From Sipunculus nudus (lineage: Eukaryota; Annelida; Sipuncula; Golfingiida; Sipunculidae), in NCBI GenBank assembly GCA_026874595.1, contig CM049311.1:58535953-58599952 (forward strand): a stretch of DNA of 64,000 bases. The letters run 5' to 3'. Below are positions 22,772 through 34,339 of this stretch, in pieces; positions within the stretch are counted from its first letter, which is position 1, and each line of letters starts with the position of its first letter. Under the pieces are notes generated by a model. It was not told where the DNA came from. It did not search any database and saw only the letters and a program-made list of their open reading frames with translations. The position numbers were made by a program, and so were the translations under genes.

Positions 22772-23587
22772 AGTCCTTGGGCTGGAGGGACCCACCTTGA
22801 CCCCCCCCCCCCCCCCCCGCAACCAATCAGGTAAACCTGCTTTTTCTTATTGCTGTGAGCCTATACTTTAATTCTAAGGATGTGGACATTGAATAAACTG
22901 TGGCTCACTAGTTTTCTATTTTTTCACACTATAACAACTGAAGATTTCGTCACCCATTTCAGGGGTCGGAGAAATTAAAATGACTATAACTCCATAACTA
23001 TATTTAACCCAGAATAACAAAGTACCCATCAAATTATTGCTTTATCAAGCCCGTTTAGATGATATGTAAAATATGCAGAAAAGGTCAATATTGAGGTCAA
23101 AAGAGGTCAAAAGATCATGAGATTTTCTCCATGCTAAAAATCCAGAAACTGACGACTCATTATTCCTGTGCATGGCGGAATTAGATCAAATTGTCAATTT
23201 ATGGCCTAATGTGGGTTTATATCATACACTTGGAATGTTTTGGCTCACACATGTGCGAGCTTTACTCAAAATTAAAACGTCTTAACAAAACACATTGGTG
23301 CTATATTAAGGATTTTGTGAGAAACGCCATATTAGGGATGGGTGAATCAAAATGACCATAAGTGCATCAATGTTTAACCAAGAATATTAAAGTAACCAAC
23401 ATATTGTTGAATTGGCAATGCCGGTTTGGATTTTATTTAAAAAACTATGCAAATAAGGCCTATAAGGAGGCCAGGAGGGGTCAAAAGGTAAAAGTATAGG
23501 CTCACATCAATAAGAAAAAAAGGTTTAGCTGTTTGGTGGGGGCGGGGGGGGGGGGGAGTCAAGTTGAGTTCCTCCAGCCCACGGACT
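22772..23587. mobile_element. Element with ~97 bp terminal inverted repeats containing poly-C/poly-G
   Basis: Left arm AGTCCTTGGGCTGGAGGGAC...poly-C (22801-22818)...GTGAGCCTATACTTT is matched in reverse by the right arm, AAAGTATAGGCTCACAT...poly-G (about 23542-23556)...CCTCCAGCCCACGGACT. Inside are two diverged direct copies about 365 bases apart (AAAATGACTATAACTCCATAAC and AAAATGACCATAAGTGCATC). The flanks carry related sequence (AACGTGTACAGGTT at about 22724, AACGTGCACAGGTT at about 23594), as if it entered a tandem repeat. No protein seen. Confidence 0.78.
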
Positions 23588-24285
23588 AATACTAACGTGC
23601 ACAGGTTACAAACGCTGTGATTCTAAGACCAAACACCCTAACGCTAAGTACACTAACGTGTTCAGGTAAAAGTACGTCACAGGTTGCCCTTACGAAGTGA
23701 CGGAACAGGTTGCTTTTATTTAAATGTGGAGAAGTAGAGATTGTATTAGTATAAATTGACACGATCCATTTCGTGACAGTCACTGCCTGAGCGGCTCATC
23801 AGATGACTTACGTTCATCTTCTCCATTTCTTTTTCGCATGGTTGGGTGCCCTTGACCCATGTCGACAATTCGATACAATTTCGGAGCGTTTGTTCAGCAA
23901 GTTCATTTGTTTTTAGCTTAGAATTGCCAGTTCTCAGCCAAACAAAAGTTGCACTGGTTTGAAGAGGTCATAGCTGTGTTGAATTATAGAGCAGGTAGTG
24001 ATAGAATTTTGTTGCTTGTATATCAGGGAACACACATGTTTTGGGAGCTCTTGTTTCATGAAACAGCTTGCAAAACATGTGTGGTCCCAGAATGTCGCAT
24101 GGATCAAGGGCACCCGAACGTGAGAAATAAAAAAAATCAAACCGACATCGCAGAAATTGAACGTTTGTCATCTGATGAGGCGAAGAGGCCAAACTGGCGT
24201 TAGTGACTAACTTATACACCATGCTCTGTTACTAAACATTGAGCGCTGTGTGACAGCGGAGGAAAGACTGCATTCTCGCAGATCA

Positions 24286-24346
<61 letters not shown>

Positions 24347-25112
24347 AAAGTAAATCAGGTGATTGAAGTAAACTGGAGCTGCGCTTGAATCCATTGTATA
24401 CTTAATTCAATTACAATTCAAATACATGCACCTAAATAAACTCTCATATCTCATATCTCAGCGCCGCCTATGAAAAATGATTGGTTGATGTAAATCATAA
24501 CGGTCTGTACGGGCCATCGTTGATTAAATTCATTGTTACATGCAGCAGCATAAATCATTTTGTTTATCTCATAAGTGTGACTATTTTTAATTCAAAGGCT
24601 ATATCCTCACTGCCAAGGTAAGATATATTTTATGCTTAAGGGGCATTTTTGATATATGGGTTAATACTTAGTGGTGAATTATATCTTTGCACCGTATACA
24701 CCGAGTAAACTTATAATTATAATGTGTCTCTTTTACTGTTCTTCGGAAACTTCAATTCACTTCACTCTTTATTGTAGGTTTTTTGCTCGGAAGGCTTAAC
24801 AGTCGGGGTATTCACTAAAGGGAAGTCATCGCGAAAGTAAAACCTACCCCCCTAATTTGATGACCATTCGTCTATATTATTAATATTAACAAATCTGTTA
24901 TGTTAACCGTGAGGGAAACATTGACACGGAGAATATGAGATAAAGTACGCTGTCGCTTGACATAAACAAGACCAATCGTTAGCTTTTTAGTATACTCTTT
25001 GACAACAACTAACAGGACGGAGAAAGTCACGATTTAACTCAGAATATTGGTAAATCCCTATGCATGTTTGTTGAAATTCTGACCGCATGAATACAAGCAT
25101 AGCTCGCACCGG
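23588..25112. other. No recognised gene; one long (AT)n tract
   Basis: Starts with two or three imperfect copies of AACGTG-CAGGT about 60 bases apart (23594, 23655). (AT)n at 24288-24341. The paired frames at 23934-24222 have no family resemblance. Confidence 0.5.
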
Positions 25113-25483
25113 TAAAGGCCCGGTCACACGTGCACGGAACGCTGCGCCGTGCGGCGCTTTGCAGCGCTATGCGGCGCTGCATGGCGCTGCAAAACTTTAC
25201 TGAATTAACGGCTGGGCATTTTTGCGGCGCTTCAAAGCAGAGAAGATTGAATTTTATTCAGCTTTGATTTGCACCGCTTAACTGCGCGGCGTTAGATGTG
25301 GACACCCCGATGTGTTTGCATGTACTCCACATTTTCTGCAGAGCAGCGCGGCGCGGCACGACGTAGCCCGATTGAATCGGACTCAATATTATTAGGCCCT
25401 GCCATATATTGAGTCCGATAGCCATACAGTGAGGGCTAGGCACGACGCAGCGCAGCACAGCGTTCGGTGTGGCCGGGCCTTTA
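25113..25483. mobile_element. MITE with TAAAGGCCCGG termini
   Basis: TAAAGGCCCGG (25113-25123) pairs perfectly with CCGGGCCTTTA (25473-25483), and the match extends to 17 bases with one mismatch. Subterminal GCGGCGC/GCAGCGC words are abundant. A central 13-bp perfect inverted repeat, TCGGACTCAATAT (25377-25389) and ATATTGAGTCCGA (25406-25418), forms a stem with a 16-base loop. The minus-strand frame 25258-25596 is a shadow. Confidence 0.8.
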
Positions 25484-26256
25484 CTGGGCGCAGCGAACTT
25501 GTTGGTACGAGATATAAGAAATGACTCGTTACCATAGAGAAGGAATTCGTGTTTTGGTTGTGAGTTTACATGTATTCTCTTGTATGAATTCATCATGCGT
25601 AGCCTGATGTTAAGGTTGTGGGCTGTTTACCACAATATAAATGCAACATGATGGAAGACGACTGCAATTCATTCCTCGATATAGCTGTGTCACGACTCTG
25701 GGAGGCTTACCAGCCTAATCATCAGTGTCGGCTTGTCACGGCTAGTACCTTAGATGTCCTATTTTGTTGTATCTCAAATGATAAACCAGACATTCCAGCT
25801 TATCTTTAAGGGCGATGTTCCTGTCGGGGACTCTTGCTTGTATTTATATTATGACAAATCAGGCCAGAGTAGTTCATGGAACCCTAACATATTAGTACCT
25901 TGACATTGCAGACTCTCATAACGCGCAGTACGCACGGTCGTGGAAACTTAATTGTTTCTTTTTTCGCCCTTATGGCCTGCACAATTTATCATCAGTTGTG
26001 AGAACTGACAATCACTATCGAAAACAAAGTTGTTCCAGCTGTAAGTCTGTGTTAATGATAACCTAACATGGCTATAACCGACATCAAGAATCTGTAGCAA
26101 TAGGTCAGGTCTTGTAATGTTGCACTTATATGACTCTGCTGCTTTTTATTCATGAGGTTCTAGACCAATAGCAGAACGATTTTTGTGCTTATCAGTGATA
26201 TCGTAACCGTTTAAAAGGGACTCAGTAGGCATAGCGTTTATCGTTGATGAGACAAG
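25484..26256. promoter_or_regulatory. 5' flank of the Ly6-like gene
   Basis: The promoter and transcription start must lie somewhere upstream of 26257, but no TATA box or initiator stands out well enough to place them. Exon 1 may be preceded by untranslated exons that I cannot see. No element or coding exon was recognised in this stretch. Confidence 0.4.
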
Positions 26257-26306
26257 ATGACGCGGCTGGTTTTCAAGGTGCTAATATTTCTGTTGTCATT
26301 CAGTAA
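26247..26306 (+). other. Upstream ATG overlapping exon 1 in another frame
   Basis: An ATG ten bases before the chosen start opens a 19-codon frame that ends with TAA at 26304-26306, entirely within exon 1. If the transcript starts upstream of it, it could reduce initiation at 26257. Whether it is in the mRNA is unknown. Confidence 0.35.
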
Positions 26307-26308
26307 AG
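26257..26308 (+). CDS. Ly6/uPAR three-finger protein, exon 1 (signal peptide)
   Basis: This is the first of four exons that together encode a 144-residue secreted, probably GPI-anchored three-finger protein. The 52 bases encode MTRLVFKVLIFLLSFSK plus the first base of codon 18. Basic residues then a hydrophobic core give a typical signal peptide. The ATG has A at -3, and an in-frame stop (TGA, 26248-26250) lies three codons upstream, which fixes the start. The donor AAAG|GTAAGC is consensus and leaves phase 1, the usual position and phase of the first intron in Ly6-family genes. Intron 1 is about 12.6 kb. The protein is expected to enter the secretory pathway and sit on the outer cell surface. 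The ligand is unknown. What I see is sequence and splice logic; the GPI anchor and surface location are inferred. Confidence 0.85.
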
Positions 26309-26608
26309 GTAAGCACAGTAAATTATACATAGCGTGTTTTATGATATATATTATTTCAGGCCGAGGGGTTAATGAGAGCGATGGACTTCATTCAACAAAA
26401 TAAATTTATTAATTTTTGCAAAAAGATAAAACAATATACATAAATAAGTATGATAGATTTAATATATGAAACCATTCCACACAGACCTCCATATATGCTA
26501 AGTTTCATTTAGCTTACAATCAGGCAGCACAGAGCTCTTCTTTACCTGACTATTTCTTGACTATAACCTTTATGGGTTATTCTATGGAAATGTCTGCAAT
26601 TACATTGC

Positions 26609-26650
<42 letters not shown>

Positions 26651-26688
26651 TTGTATAAATATATAGAGAGAGTGATAGGATATATATA

Positions 26689-26739
<51 letters not shown>

Positions 26740-27207
26740 TACTATTACTATATTAACCACACAAACACAGTGTGCACCCGCAAACATTCACACATAAGAA
26801 AACGCAAAGCGTTTAAGCATTATCGTGTGGACGTTTGGACGCCCCGGTAAAACATGCATATGTGAGAGAGGGAAAAACAGCCTTCCGCTTATTACCAGCT
26901 GATTACATGCTTGGTCGTCATCATGCTATACAACACGCTGAAAAAAAAGATGCATCTGCAAGCATGCAAACTACTTTACTTGTCATGGAAATTGGGCAAA
27001 AAATCGGGAAGAGAAAAAAAAGGAAGGAAAGAGGGGAAACAGGGAAGAAGGTAAAGGGAAGGAAGAAGAAAAGTGGAAGAAAAGGAAAGAAAAGGAAAAG
27101 AAAAAGGAAAAAAAGGGAAGGAGGAAGAAAAAAGAAGTACAGAATCGAGAAACGTCTTGAGTCTTTCCCTTAAGGACGGTCAGGTCTGGTTACGCCCCTG
27201 CACAACA

Positions 27208-27257
<50 letters not shown>

Positions 27258-27293
27258 TTATTTATGGTACTACGTATATCAAATTAATATCTG

Positions 27294-27344
<51 letters not shown>

Positions 27345-28930
27345 TGTAGGAATGCTTGGTATATATGTATCTATGTATGCATAAATGTGTGTAAATATAT
27401 GTGCATGTATCATGTATATATGTATGAATGTTTGTATGTACATATGTACGTGTATTTGTGCATGTATGCATGTACATAAATCTCGTAAACAGGACTACCT
27501 TGCCAAATTGATAATTTATGGCAATCATTTCGTTATGTTAATTTATATTTTACTTTTCATGGCTGAGATAATTAAATCAAACATTAAAAAAACCTGCCAC
27601 GGCAGCTAAAAATAATGTATGTATGTATGTATATGTATGTATGTTATATGTATGCATTCAAGTATGTACGAATGTATGTATGTACGTATGTGTGTATGTA
27701 TGTACTTGATTTATAAAATATAATGTATGAATGTATAAATGTATGCATATGTGAATGTTTGCATGTATGTATATACGTATGTATGTATATGTATTTACGA
27801 ACGAATGTATGTATGTACGCATGTATGTATGAATGCATGTATGAATGAATGTACAGATATGAGACCACCTTGCCAAATTGAACATTTATGGCTCTCTTCT
27901 AGTTAATTGATACTTTACTTTTCATTGCTCACATTATTTAATCAAGCAATTAAACATTGAAGCTAAATAAAAGAAGAATGCTTAAATTTTATTTAAAAAA
28001 ACCTATATCTGATTCCATCATCACTGATAACATGGGCATTGTGATCCGTATATTGTTACATATGTTCACAAATATTCTTGGCCTGAGCTGAGTTGAAGCA
28101 GCTATTTACATAAAATATCTTTACGATGACTAAATGCCGTTATATGTATATATTATTCTGTGGAGTGTATCATTTTACATCATATTATTGTATTAATTGC
28201 TTGTAAATATATATCCAAACAATTATACAAGGACACGTTATATACAAGAGAATTGTAGTGTTGTAAACTTCTGTTGTAGATCTGTTTTTGTTGACAATTG
28301 CATATATATGAAGAGTAAATAGGCCTCACTGATGTCACAAATTTGGAGACATGTCATGTCAGGAACATTCAATGCCTTACGTGACCCGTGCTTCTGTGAT
28401 CTGGCGGACACACTTAGTTACTTGTCGACTACCCGTATTCTAGTTTTTTTTTTTTTTAATTGGTTTCGACACAATTATACGGTCATAAACGTATACAGAT
28501 TGAGTTAAAAGCAATATAAGCAATGTCTATGTATAGTCTAATTTTCATTTACACAGTGATCGCAAATTCAGATGATCCGCATGTTATCAATTTACACAGT
28601 TGACATGACAGGTTGGCTTACATAGCTTAAATCAATAGTACAAAAACGGGATAAGAAATCCTTTCGTTTGACGTTTGGAAACGAAGAACTCAGCATGTGT
28701 CAAAGTAAAAAGTTCTTTCGTTTGTCCACTCATACTGCACGTCCTGGGCGGTGTGTTTGGAGAGATTTGACCTATACAAAGTATCAAGTAGGAGTCTTAT
28801 CGAAACCAAGATCGATAACAGTGGAAAACTTAGACCAACCGTGGAGTTGAGCCATAACCCATGCAGGTCAAACCACTCACATCTCAAACCTTTACAATTT
28901 GCCTAAGAAATGACTCGGATTCATTGTGAC
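26309..28930. other. Intron 1, 5' part: microsatellites and purine-rich tract
   Basis: Holds (AT)n at 26613-26644 and 26690-26738, a G/A-only stretch at about 27005-27140, (CT)n at 27211-27253 and (AT)n at 27299-27341. Degenerate (GTAT)n arrays lie at about 27360-27480 and 27612-27850. Each of these two is followed by a shared phrase, CCTTGCCAAATTGA-A-ATTTATGGC, so the unit was duplicated. Lysine-rich and tyrosine/isoleucine-rich frames here are repeat translations. Confidence 0.85.
28380..28443 (+). mobile_element. Solo 3' end of a Helitron-like element
   Basis: CTGGCGGACACACTTAG..ACTTGTCGACTACCCGTATTCTAG closely matches the 3' end of the element at 32748-33931 and likewise ends CTAG followed by T. 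Nothing of the rest of the element is next to it. Confidence 0.6.
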
Positions 28931-28937
28931 AGTTATA

Positions 28938-29050
28938 CTACCGGCCGCACCCTGATATTTTCATTTACCCTCGGTCGCACCCTTATGCTTTTTATATACC
29001 GTCGGCCGCACCCTGATGTTTGCTATATACCCGCGGCCGCAACCCTGATT
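28938..29050. repeat. ~30 bp tandem repeat, four copies
   Basis: TCGGCCGCACCCTGATGTTT-like units start near 28941, 28971, 29002 and 29032. They are GC-rich at one end and AT-rich at the other. Confidence 0.88.
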
Positions 29051-29084
29051 TTGTTATAGTTATTTATATATTTAAACACATCAT

Positions 29085-29266
29085 GTGACCACATTTAAAC
29101 ATACACTTACATCATAAAATCCATTTTTTTGTTTTCAATATTTTATCCTAAAAATTTTCACATTTCGTTTGACCTCATTTTTACCAATAAAGAATAACAA
29201 AATGAAGGTGTGACCACATTTGATTTAACCAGACAAATAAGTTTTTATTATAAATATACATATATA

Positions 29267-29306
<40 letters not shown>

Positions 29307-29534
29307 ATTATAAAATCTGGTCACATATGGTGTGACCACAATTATTACCAATACATATAGGCAAAATTATGGTGTGACCACATTTTAATTGACCTGAAAA
29401 ATAATTTGTGTTATATATACATATGGTATTATAAAATGTATTCACATATGGTGTGACAACATTTTAAACCAATATATATTGACAAAAATAATGTGACATC
29501 ATTTTATTAGACAACCAAGTAAGTTTGTATTTTA

Positions 29535-29589
<55 letters not shown>

Positions 29590-29720
29590 TATATAAATAT
29601 ACGTATATTATATTTATATGTATATTATTAAATGTGGTCAAATTTTAAGTAAATAAATATTGACAAAAAAAGCGAAGAACCCATTTTATTTGACAAACCA
29701 ATAACGTTTGTATTATCTAC

Positions 29721-29778
<58 letters not shown>

Positions 29779-29989
29779 TATATATTATAAATATATTTGA
29801 TTATATATATGTATATTTTAAAATGTGATCATATATGGTGTGACCACATTTTCCAATCAATATTGACAAAATAGGTGTGATCTCATTTTATCTGACAAGC
29901 CAATATGTATATATTTATATATAATTACAAAATATGGTCAATTGTGTTTGTATTAAATATTATGTGTATACATATAATTATATTCATAA

Positions 29990-30030
<41 letters not shown>

Positions 30031-30363
30031 GAAATTTGGTCACATATGAAGTCACCAATTTTTTTATCAATAAGTATATTGACAAAAATAAGATGTGACC
30101 ACATTAAATCTGACAAGCCATTTCGCTTTCTATTATATAATTATATATAATTATATATAATTATATTATATAAGATATCAAAATGTCACATATGGTGTGA
30201 CCTTATTTATTGGTTCACATCATGTGACCACATTTTATACTATTATATATATGTATATTATATATTAATAATATATCATACAAAAATGTTGTCATTCCTC
30301 ATTTTTGTCATTTATTATAAATAATGAATGTGGTCACACCATTAGTGACCACATTTCACAATA

Positions 30364-30407
<44 letters not shown>

Positions 30408-30536
30408 ACTTAAATGACTGGTCAAACAAATTATCACACCATAGTATTTGCTATATCTGTTTATTAGAATAAATATTGCCACACGTTATTATTGTCATTA
30501 TTAATATGGTCACACCATAAGTTTTCACACTTAATT

Positions 30537-30602
<66 letters not shown>
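29085..30602. repeat. GTGTGACCACA repeat field with interspersed (AT)n
   Basis: A unit of about 200-260 bases is repeated at least five times: GTGTGACCACATTTT, a TTGACAAAAATA phrase, GACAAGCCAATAAGTTTGTATTA, then an (AT)n tract, then AAAATGTGGTCACATATG. AT tracts lie at 29266-29302, 29538-29584, 29722-29774, 29994-30028, 30366-30404 and 30541-30600. After about 30290 the words appear in the opposite orientation (GGTCACACCAT), so the field is partly palindromic. The isoleucine/tyrosine frames are not genes. Confidence 0.85.
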
Positions 30603-32430
30603 GATATCATAACGGTTGTCAGTTCGGCAGTGGCGATCACCATTTTCTCTGAGAGGCAAACATCACACCGCTGTGTTTCACGTGTTATATGTTACTGCAT
30701 GCTGGGTAATGCTCCATTTGACCTCGTAATCCAGGTGTTGGTCTTGAAATTCCAGATGTATTTGGACAGTTCTGTCTCTTTCTGTAGCTATCAGCACGGA
30801 ATTACCGGGTGTGGTCGTTACAACTGGTTTTGATTGGTCCTTTGGTCATTCCGTAATAGTAGCGATCAGGTTTGCTGGAGGTAGATACTGTGGCTTTGTA
30901 GACTACACATTCCGTTAGACCGTGCCCGTCTACTGTCGCATGTGCGTGTAGTCTATTCGGGTGCGGGGGCTAAACCTTTGCGTTGTAGCTACTTATAATG
31001 GCAGCCATATTGCTCATACAGCTGTAACTGCATTTAACGTTGTTCCTGTTAAACAACTTGTGATACCTGTGGTACTTGGAAAGTGTTTGTACACAAGCCA
31101 GAGAGGCTCTCTGGCTACGTTAGTAGGGACGTTCTGGTTTTAAGTTTTGAACCAGGTGACGTTGCGCTTCCTTGTTTTTTATCTGTTCTCTCTGCTTTTC
31201 AACATATTTCATATCACTGTCAAAACCACTTGGGCCTCCTCGGATATAGGTTTTGCCCTGTGGAACTCTTCAGGATTGCAAGATATGGATGCGAGTCTAC
31301 TGCCGATTGCATCTGGGAGACGCTTCACGATAGTTGATGGGTTGTTAGACTTAGCACTGTTGTCATTGTTTGGCTTTTGGTATGGCAAAATTCGGTAGAT
31401 CAAATGTTACATCAAGGAATCAGTCTGTTTCAGGAGGGTCTCCATGGTAATTCGCAGGCCACATACCTTAAAGATCTGTATGATGTCCTTGCGGGCTCGG
31501 TCGGCTTGTGGTCCTGATTGTCTGAGGGCAGCCATTATCTCTGTAGAGGCCTACCTGGTCTTTGCTAAATCGGGTACAAGGTAGGTTGAGTATATAGAGT
31601 CCAACAAGCTCGCACATCTTCGCGCGTTCGAATTTACCCATTGTTTCATCGGACTGACCACTGTCTTTGGCTCCAGCTTGATTTGTCGATGAAGAAGAGG
31701 GACTTTCTTTGGTGCTATATGATGGTCTACTCTTGTGCACTGATGGTTACAAATAATTTTGCGAATGATATGGCTTTTTAAAGCAGGTCCTCAGATATTG
31801 AGGGATAAAATGCAACAATATCAAACTTGATGAATGTTATATCATTTTTATCTCGAACGTTGCTGACCCATTAGATGAAGGTTTATGTGTTTTCAATTGT
31901 TGGAGTTTGGTTATATCGCGCAATCCGTTGTTTATCCGCTCGACCATTATTTTGCTTACGATGCCGATCTCATTTTTTGAAGGATTGGTGAGCCTGCATG
32001 ATGGTTTGGACCTTAAGTCTTTGCGTAGACTTTCATGTGGTCGACTAGGTTAAGCGCTACAGCTACATTTTTGCCTCGCGGTCTATCTCACGTTTTGCGG
32101 TATAATTCGTCTTTTTTAAAATTTGGTAATGTTATCATTGAGCAGCTTGTTATACGACTCCTTTGTGTTGCTGTATAGTATGTGGCTTTGTCAGCAGATA
32201 CTTGTACTTTTGGTGATGATAATTTCCTTGACGTCATTGGTTAGTTGTTTCTGGAGGTCGTTGCGGCGTGGGCTGTACTGTATGAGGTCATCCTCGAAGG
32301 GGTTGCGAAGCTCTATATGTAAGGCGGTGCCTTGTTAATCCTGAATCCATATGTCTCTATCCCTATTCCGGCGAGTTCAGGCTAATCAAGGAATAATGCT
32401 TTCCACCTCATTCTGCGCATGAAGCTTTCT
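30603..32430 (-). pseudogene. Penelope-like retroelement relic (RT plus GIY-YIG-like endonuclease)
   Basis: Minus strand, in several frames from high to low coordinates: NPFEDDLIQ (32290), LLNDNITKF (32140), CRLTNPSKNEIGIVSKI (about 31960-32010), IKFDIVAFYPSISEDLL (about 31790-31840, first catalytic Asp region of an RT), MCELVGLYIL and GLYRDNG (31540-31630). Then come IVKRLPDAIGSRLASI (31280) and, near 30807-30905, VYKATVSTSSKPDRYYYG with MTKGPIKTS, which resembles a GIY-YIG nuclease. The last piece, RCDVCLSEKMVIAT, ends at an (AT)n tract. RT followed by GIY-YIG is the Penelope-like arrangement. Many stops and frameshifts, and the second Asp of the active-site pair is Asn (YRDN). Dead copy. 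Superfamily placement is from memory of domain order only. Confidence 0.75.
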
Positions 32431-32747
32431 ACCTTTTCCATCATTTCTCATAATTTTTGCCGGCAACAGGTTCCATGGCTGACGTGGGACGCAGTTGGTT
32501 GACGAGAGAGGTCAACGGGCGGGGGCCGGGAGCAGGTGTGTTTGAATTCGGGTCAACAACTTGCAATAGAGTGCTCTTTGCATGTGGGGTTACAGACAGA
32601 GCATTGTATTCACTGAAGGCAAGTCACTTTACACGGCCGTAGCTACCCGAGGTTTCTATGCTGCATGTATAATACTAGCAGCAATCATCGGCCACAAGTA
32701 TTTGAACCTGCATTTAAGGGGGCAAGTATCTTAATAAAGTTATTTTA
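32431..32747. other. No recognised feature
   Basis: Short stretch between the Penelope-like relic and the Helitron-like element. A 61-codon plus-strand frame (32457-32642) has no family resemblance. Confidence 0.4.
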
Positions 32748-33931
32748 TCCGCCAAAACGAAGTTTTTGACCGGGTTCCGCCGCCACCGCCGCCACCGCCG
32801 CCGCCGCCGCCGCCGCGTTCGTTTCCGGAGAACTCCTCTGAGACTACTGGACGGATTTTTCCGAAACTTACACAACTTACCGGGTCACATGTGAACTGGT
32901 GCCTAACCAATGGCCTTAACCTCTGACCTTTCCTCTCTGCCACGCGTCCATTTGTGCGTCTGTTTCCATACATAAACCCACATATCTCAGGAACCGCTTG
33001 ACCGATCAGGAAAAAAATGTTACACAAACGTAGCCCTTGGATAGCTTTATCACATACACAAAAAAAGTGGCGCCACCTGCAACCATGTTTGCACAGTGTC
33101 CATCTGTTCATCTGCCTTGGGTTAAAATCACTCATATCTCTGCAGTGGTTTGACTAATTCACCAAAAATTTGGCATGCGTATACATCCTAGATAGCTTTC
33201 TTGTTTTATGACAGGTGGCGTCACCTACATTCATGTTAACGCTGCAGACATTAATTCTTATATCTCCGGACTCGTTTGACCAATCAGGAAATATTTTTCA
33301 CACAAATGTAGCCTTTGGATAGTTTTATCACATACACAAAAAAGGTGGCGCCACCTGCAACCATGTTTGCACAGTGTCCATCTTTTCATCTGCCTTGGGT
33401 TAAAATCACTCATATCTCTGCAGTGGTTTGACCAAATTACCTGTAATTCGGCATGCGTATACATCCGTGGTAGCTTTCTTGATTTTTGACAGATGGCGCC
33501 AGCTTCATTCACGTTCACGCTGCAGACATTAATGCTTATATCCCCGGACTCGTTTGACCAATCAGGAAAAAAAATTACACAAATGTAGCCCTTGGATAGT
33601 TTTATAACATACACAAAAATGGTGGTGCCACCTGCAGCCATTTTTGCACAGCGTCCATCTGTTTGTCTGCTATGGAATAAAATCACTCAGATCTCTGCAG
33701 TGGTTTGATTTTTTTAACCTGAAATTTTGCATGTGTATACATCTTGGATAGTTTCTCGTTCAAATAACAGGTGGCGCCACCTACAATCATGTTTACTTGG
33801 CAGAGATCTATTCTAATATGTAACACATGTAACTCTATTTCCCCTCGCCACTCAATCCGTGCCTCACTTCACCCGTCCTACTATGATTTTGGCGGATACA
33901 CATAGTAGCTTGTCGACTACCCGTATTCTAG
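32748..33931 (+). mobile_element. Non-autonomous Helitron-like element with ~278 bp internal repeats
   Basis: Starts TCCGCCAAAA after an A and ends TATTCTAG before a T, the A^T insertion and TC..CTAG ends of Helitrons. TATCCGCCAAAA at the 5' end recurs inverted as TTTTGGCGGATA (about 33887-33898), a subterminal inverted repeat 30 bases from the 3' end. Near the 5' end is a (CCG)n tract (32778-32816). The body has three copies of a repeat of about 278 bases: CTCTGCAGTGGTTTGAC at about 33140, 33416 and 33696, with CGTTTGACCAATCAGG between them. The 3' hairpin is weak (GTAG..CTAC). The minus-strand frames at 32740-33135 and 33258-33686 are repeat shadows. Confidence 0.7.
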
Positions 33932-34339
33932 TTTTCAGGTATCATTAACGGGGAGACATTAAGCAAGCAGTAGATCACACACGGATTACCAACAATCTAA
34001 CTGTGCAATATTAACAACAGATATGGTAACAGATATAGCAGGATGTTCAATAACAGTATTAAGTCTAAGCACGATTTGTTAGGTATGATTTTGGGGTCAG
34101 ACTTACTAATATTGCATGATCATGCAGGGTCTAGATGGTTTCCTTGTGATCGGCCTAATTATTCAGTCAGTGAGTGGCCGTGATCTACCAACCTGTGGTT
34201 ACAATTGACAGGGGGCAGGCTTCGCGCTTTACTCAGGGCTTTGCTTATAGGCCTACTACCTATATCTTAAGCGCTTTTTATTTTGACCTAGTATCCTGAA
34301 TTGCTACTCCAGAGGGGAGCACTCAATTTTGGTCCAATA

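Noticed and set aside
26835-27173. 112-codon lysine/arginine-rich frame
   Set aside because: It is the translation of a purine-only (G/A) tract followed by (CT)n. There are no splice or domain signals, and it lies in intron 1.
27262-27885. Tyr/His/Ile/Thr-rich minus-strand frames
   Set aside because: Translations of (GTAT)n and (AT)n arrays.
32740-33686. Minus-strand frames of 131 and 142 codons sharing a repeated peptide
   Set aside because: The shared peptide (TLCKHGCRWRH) comes from the 278-base DNA repeat of the Helitron-like element. The Gly run comes from (CCG)n.
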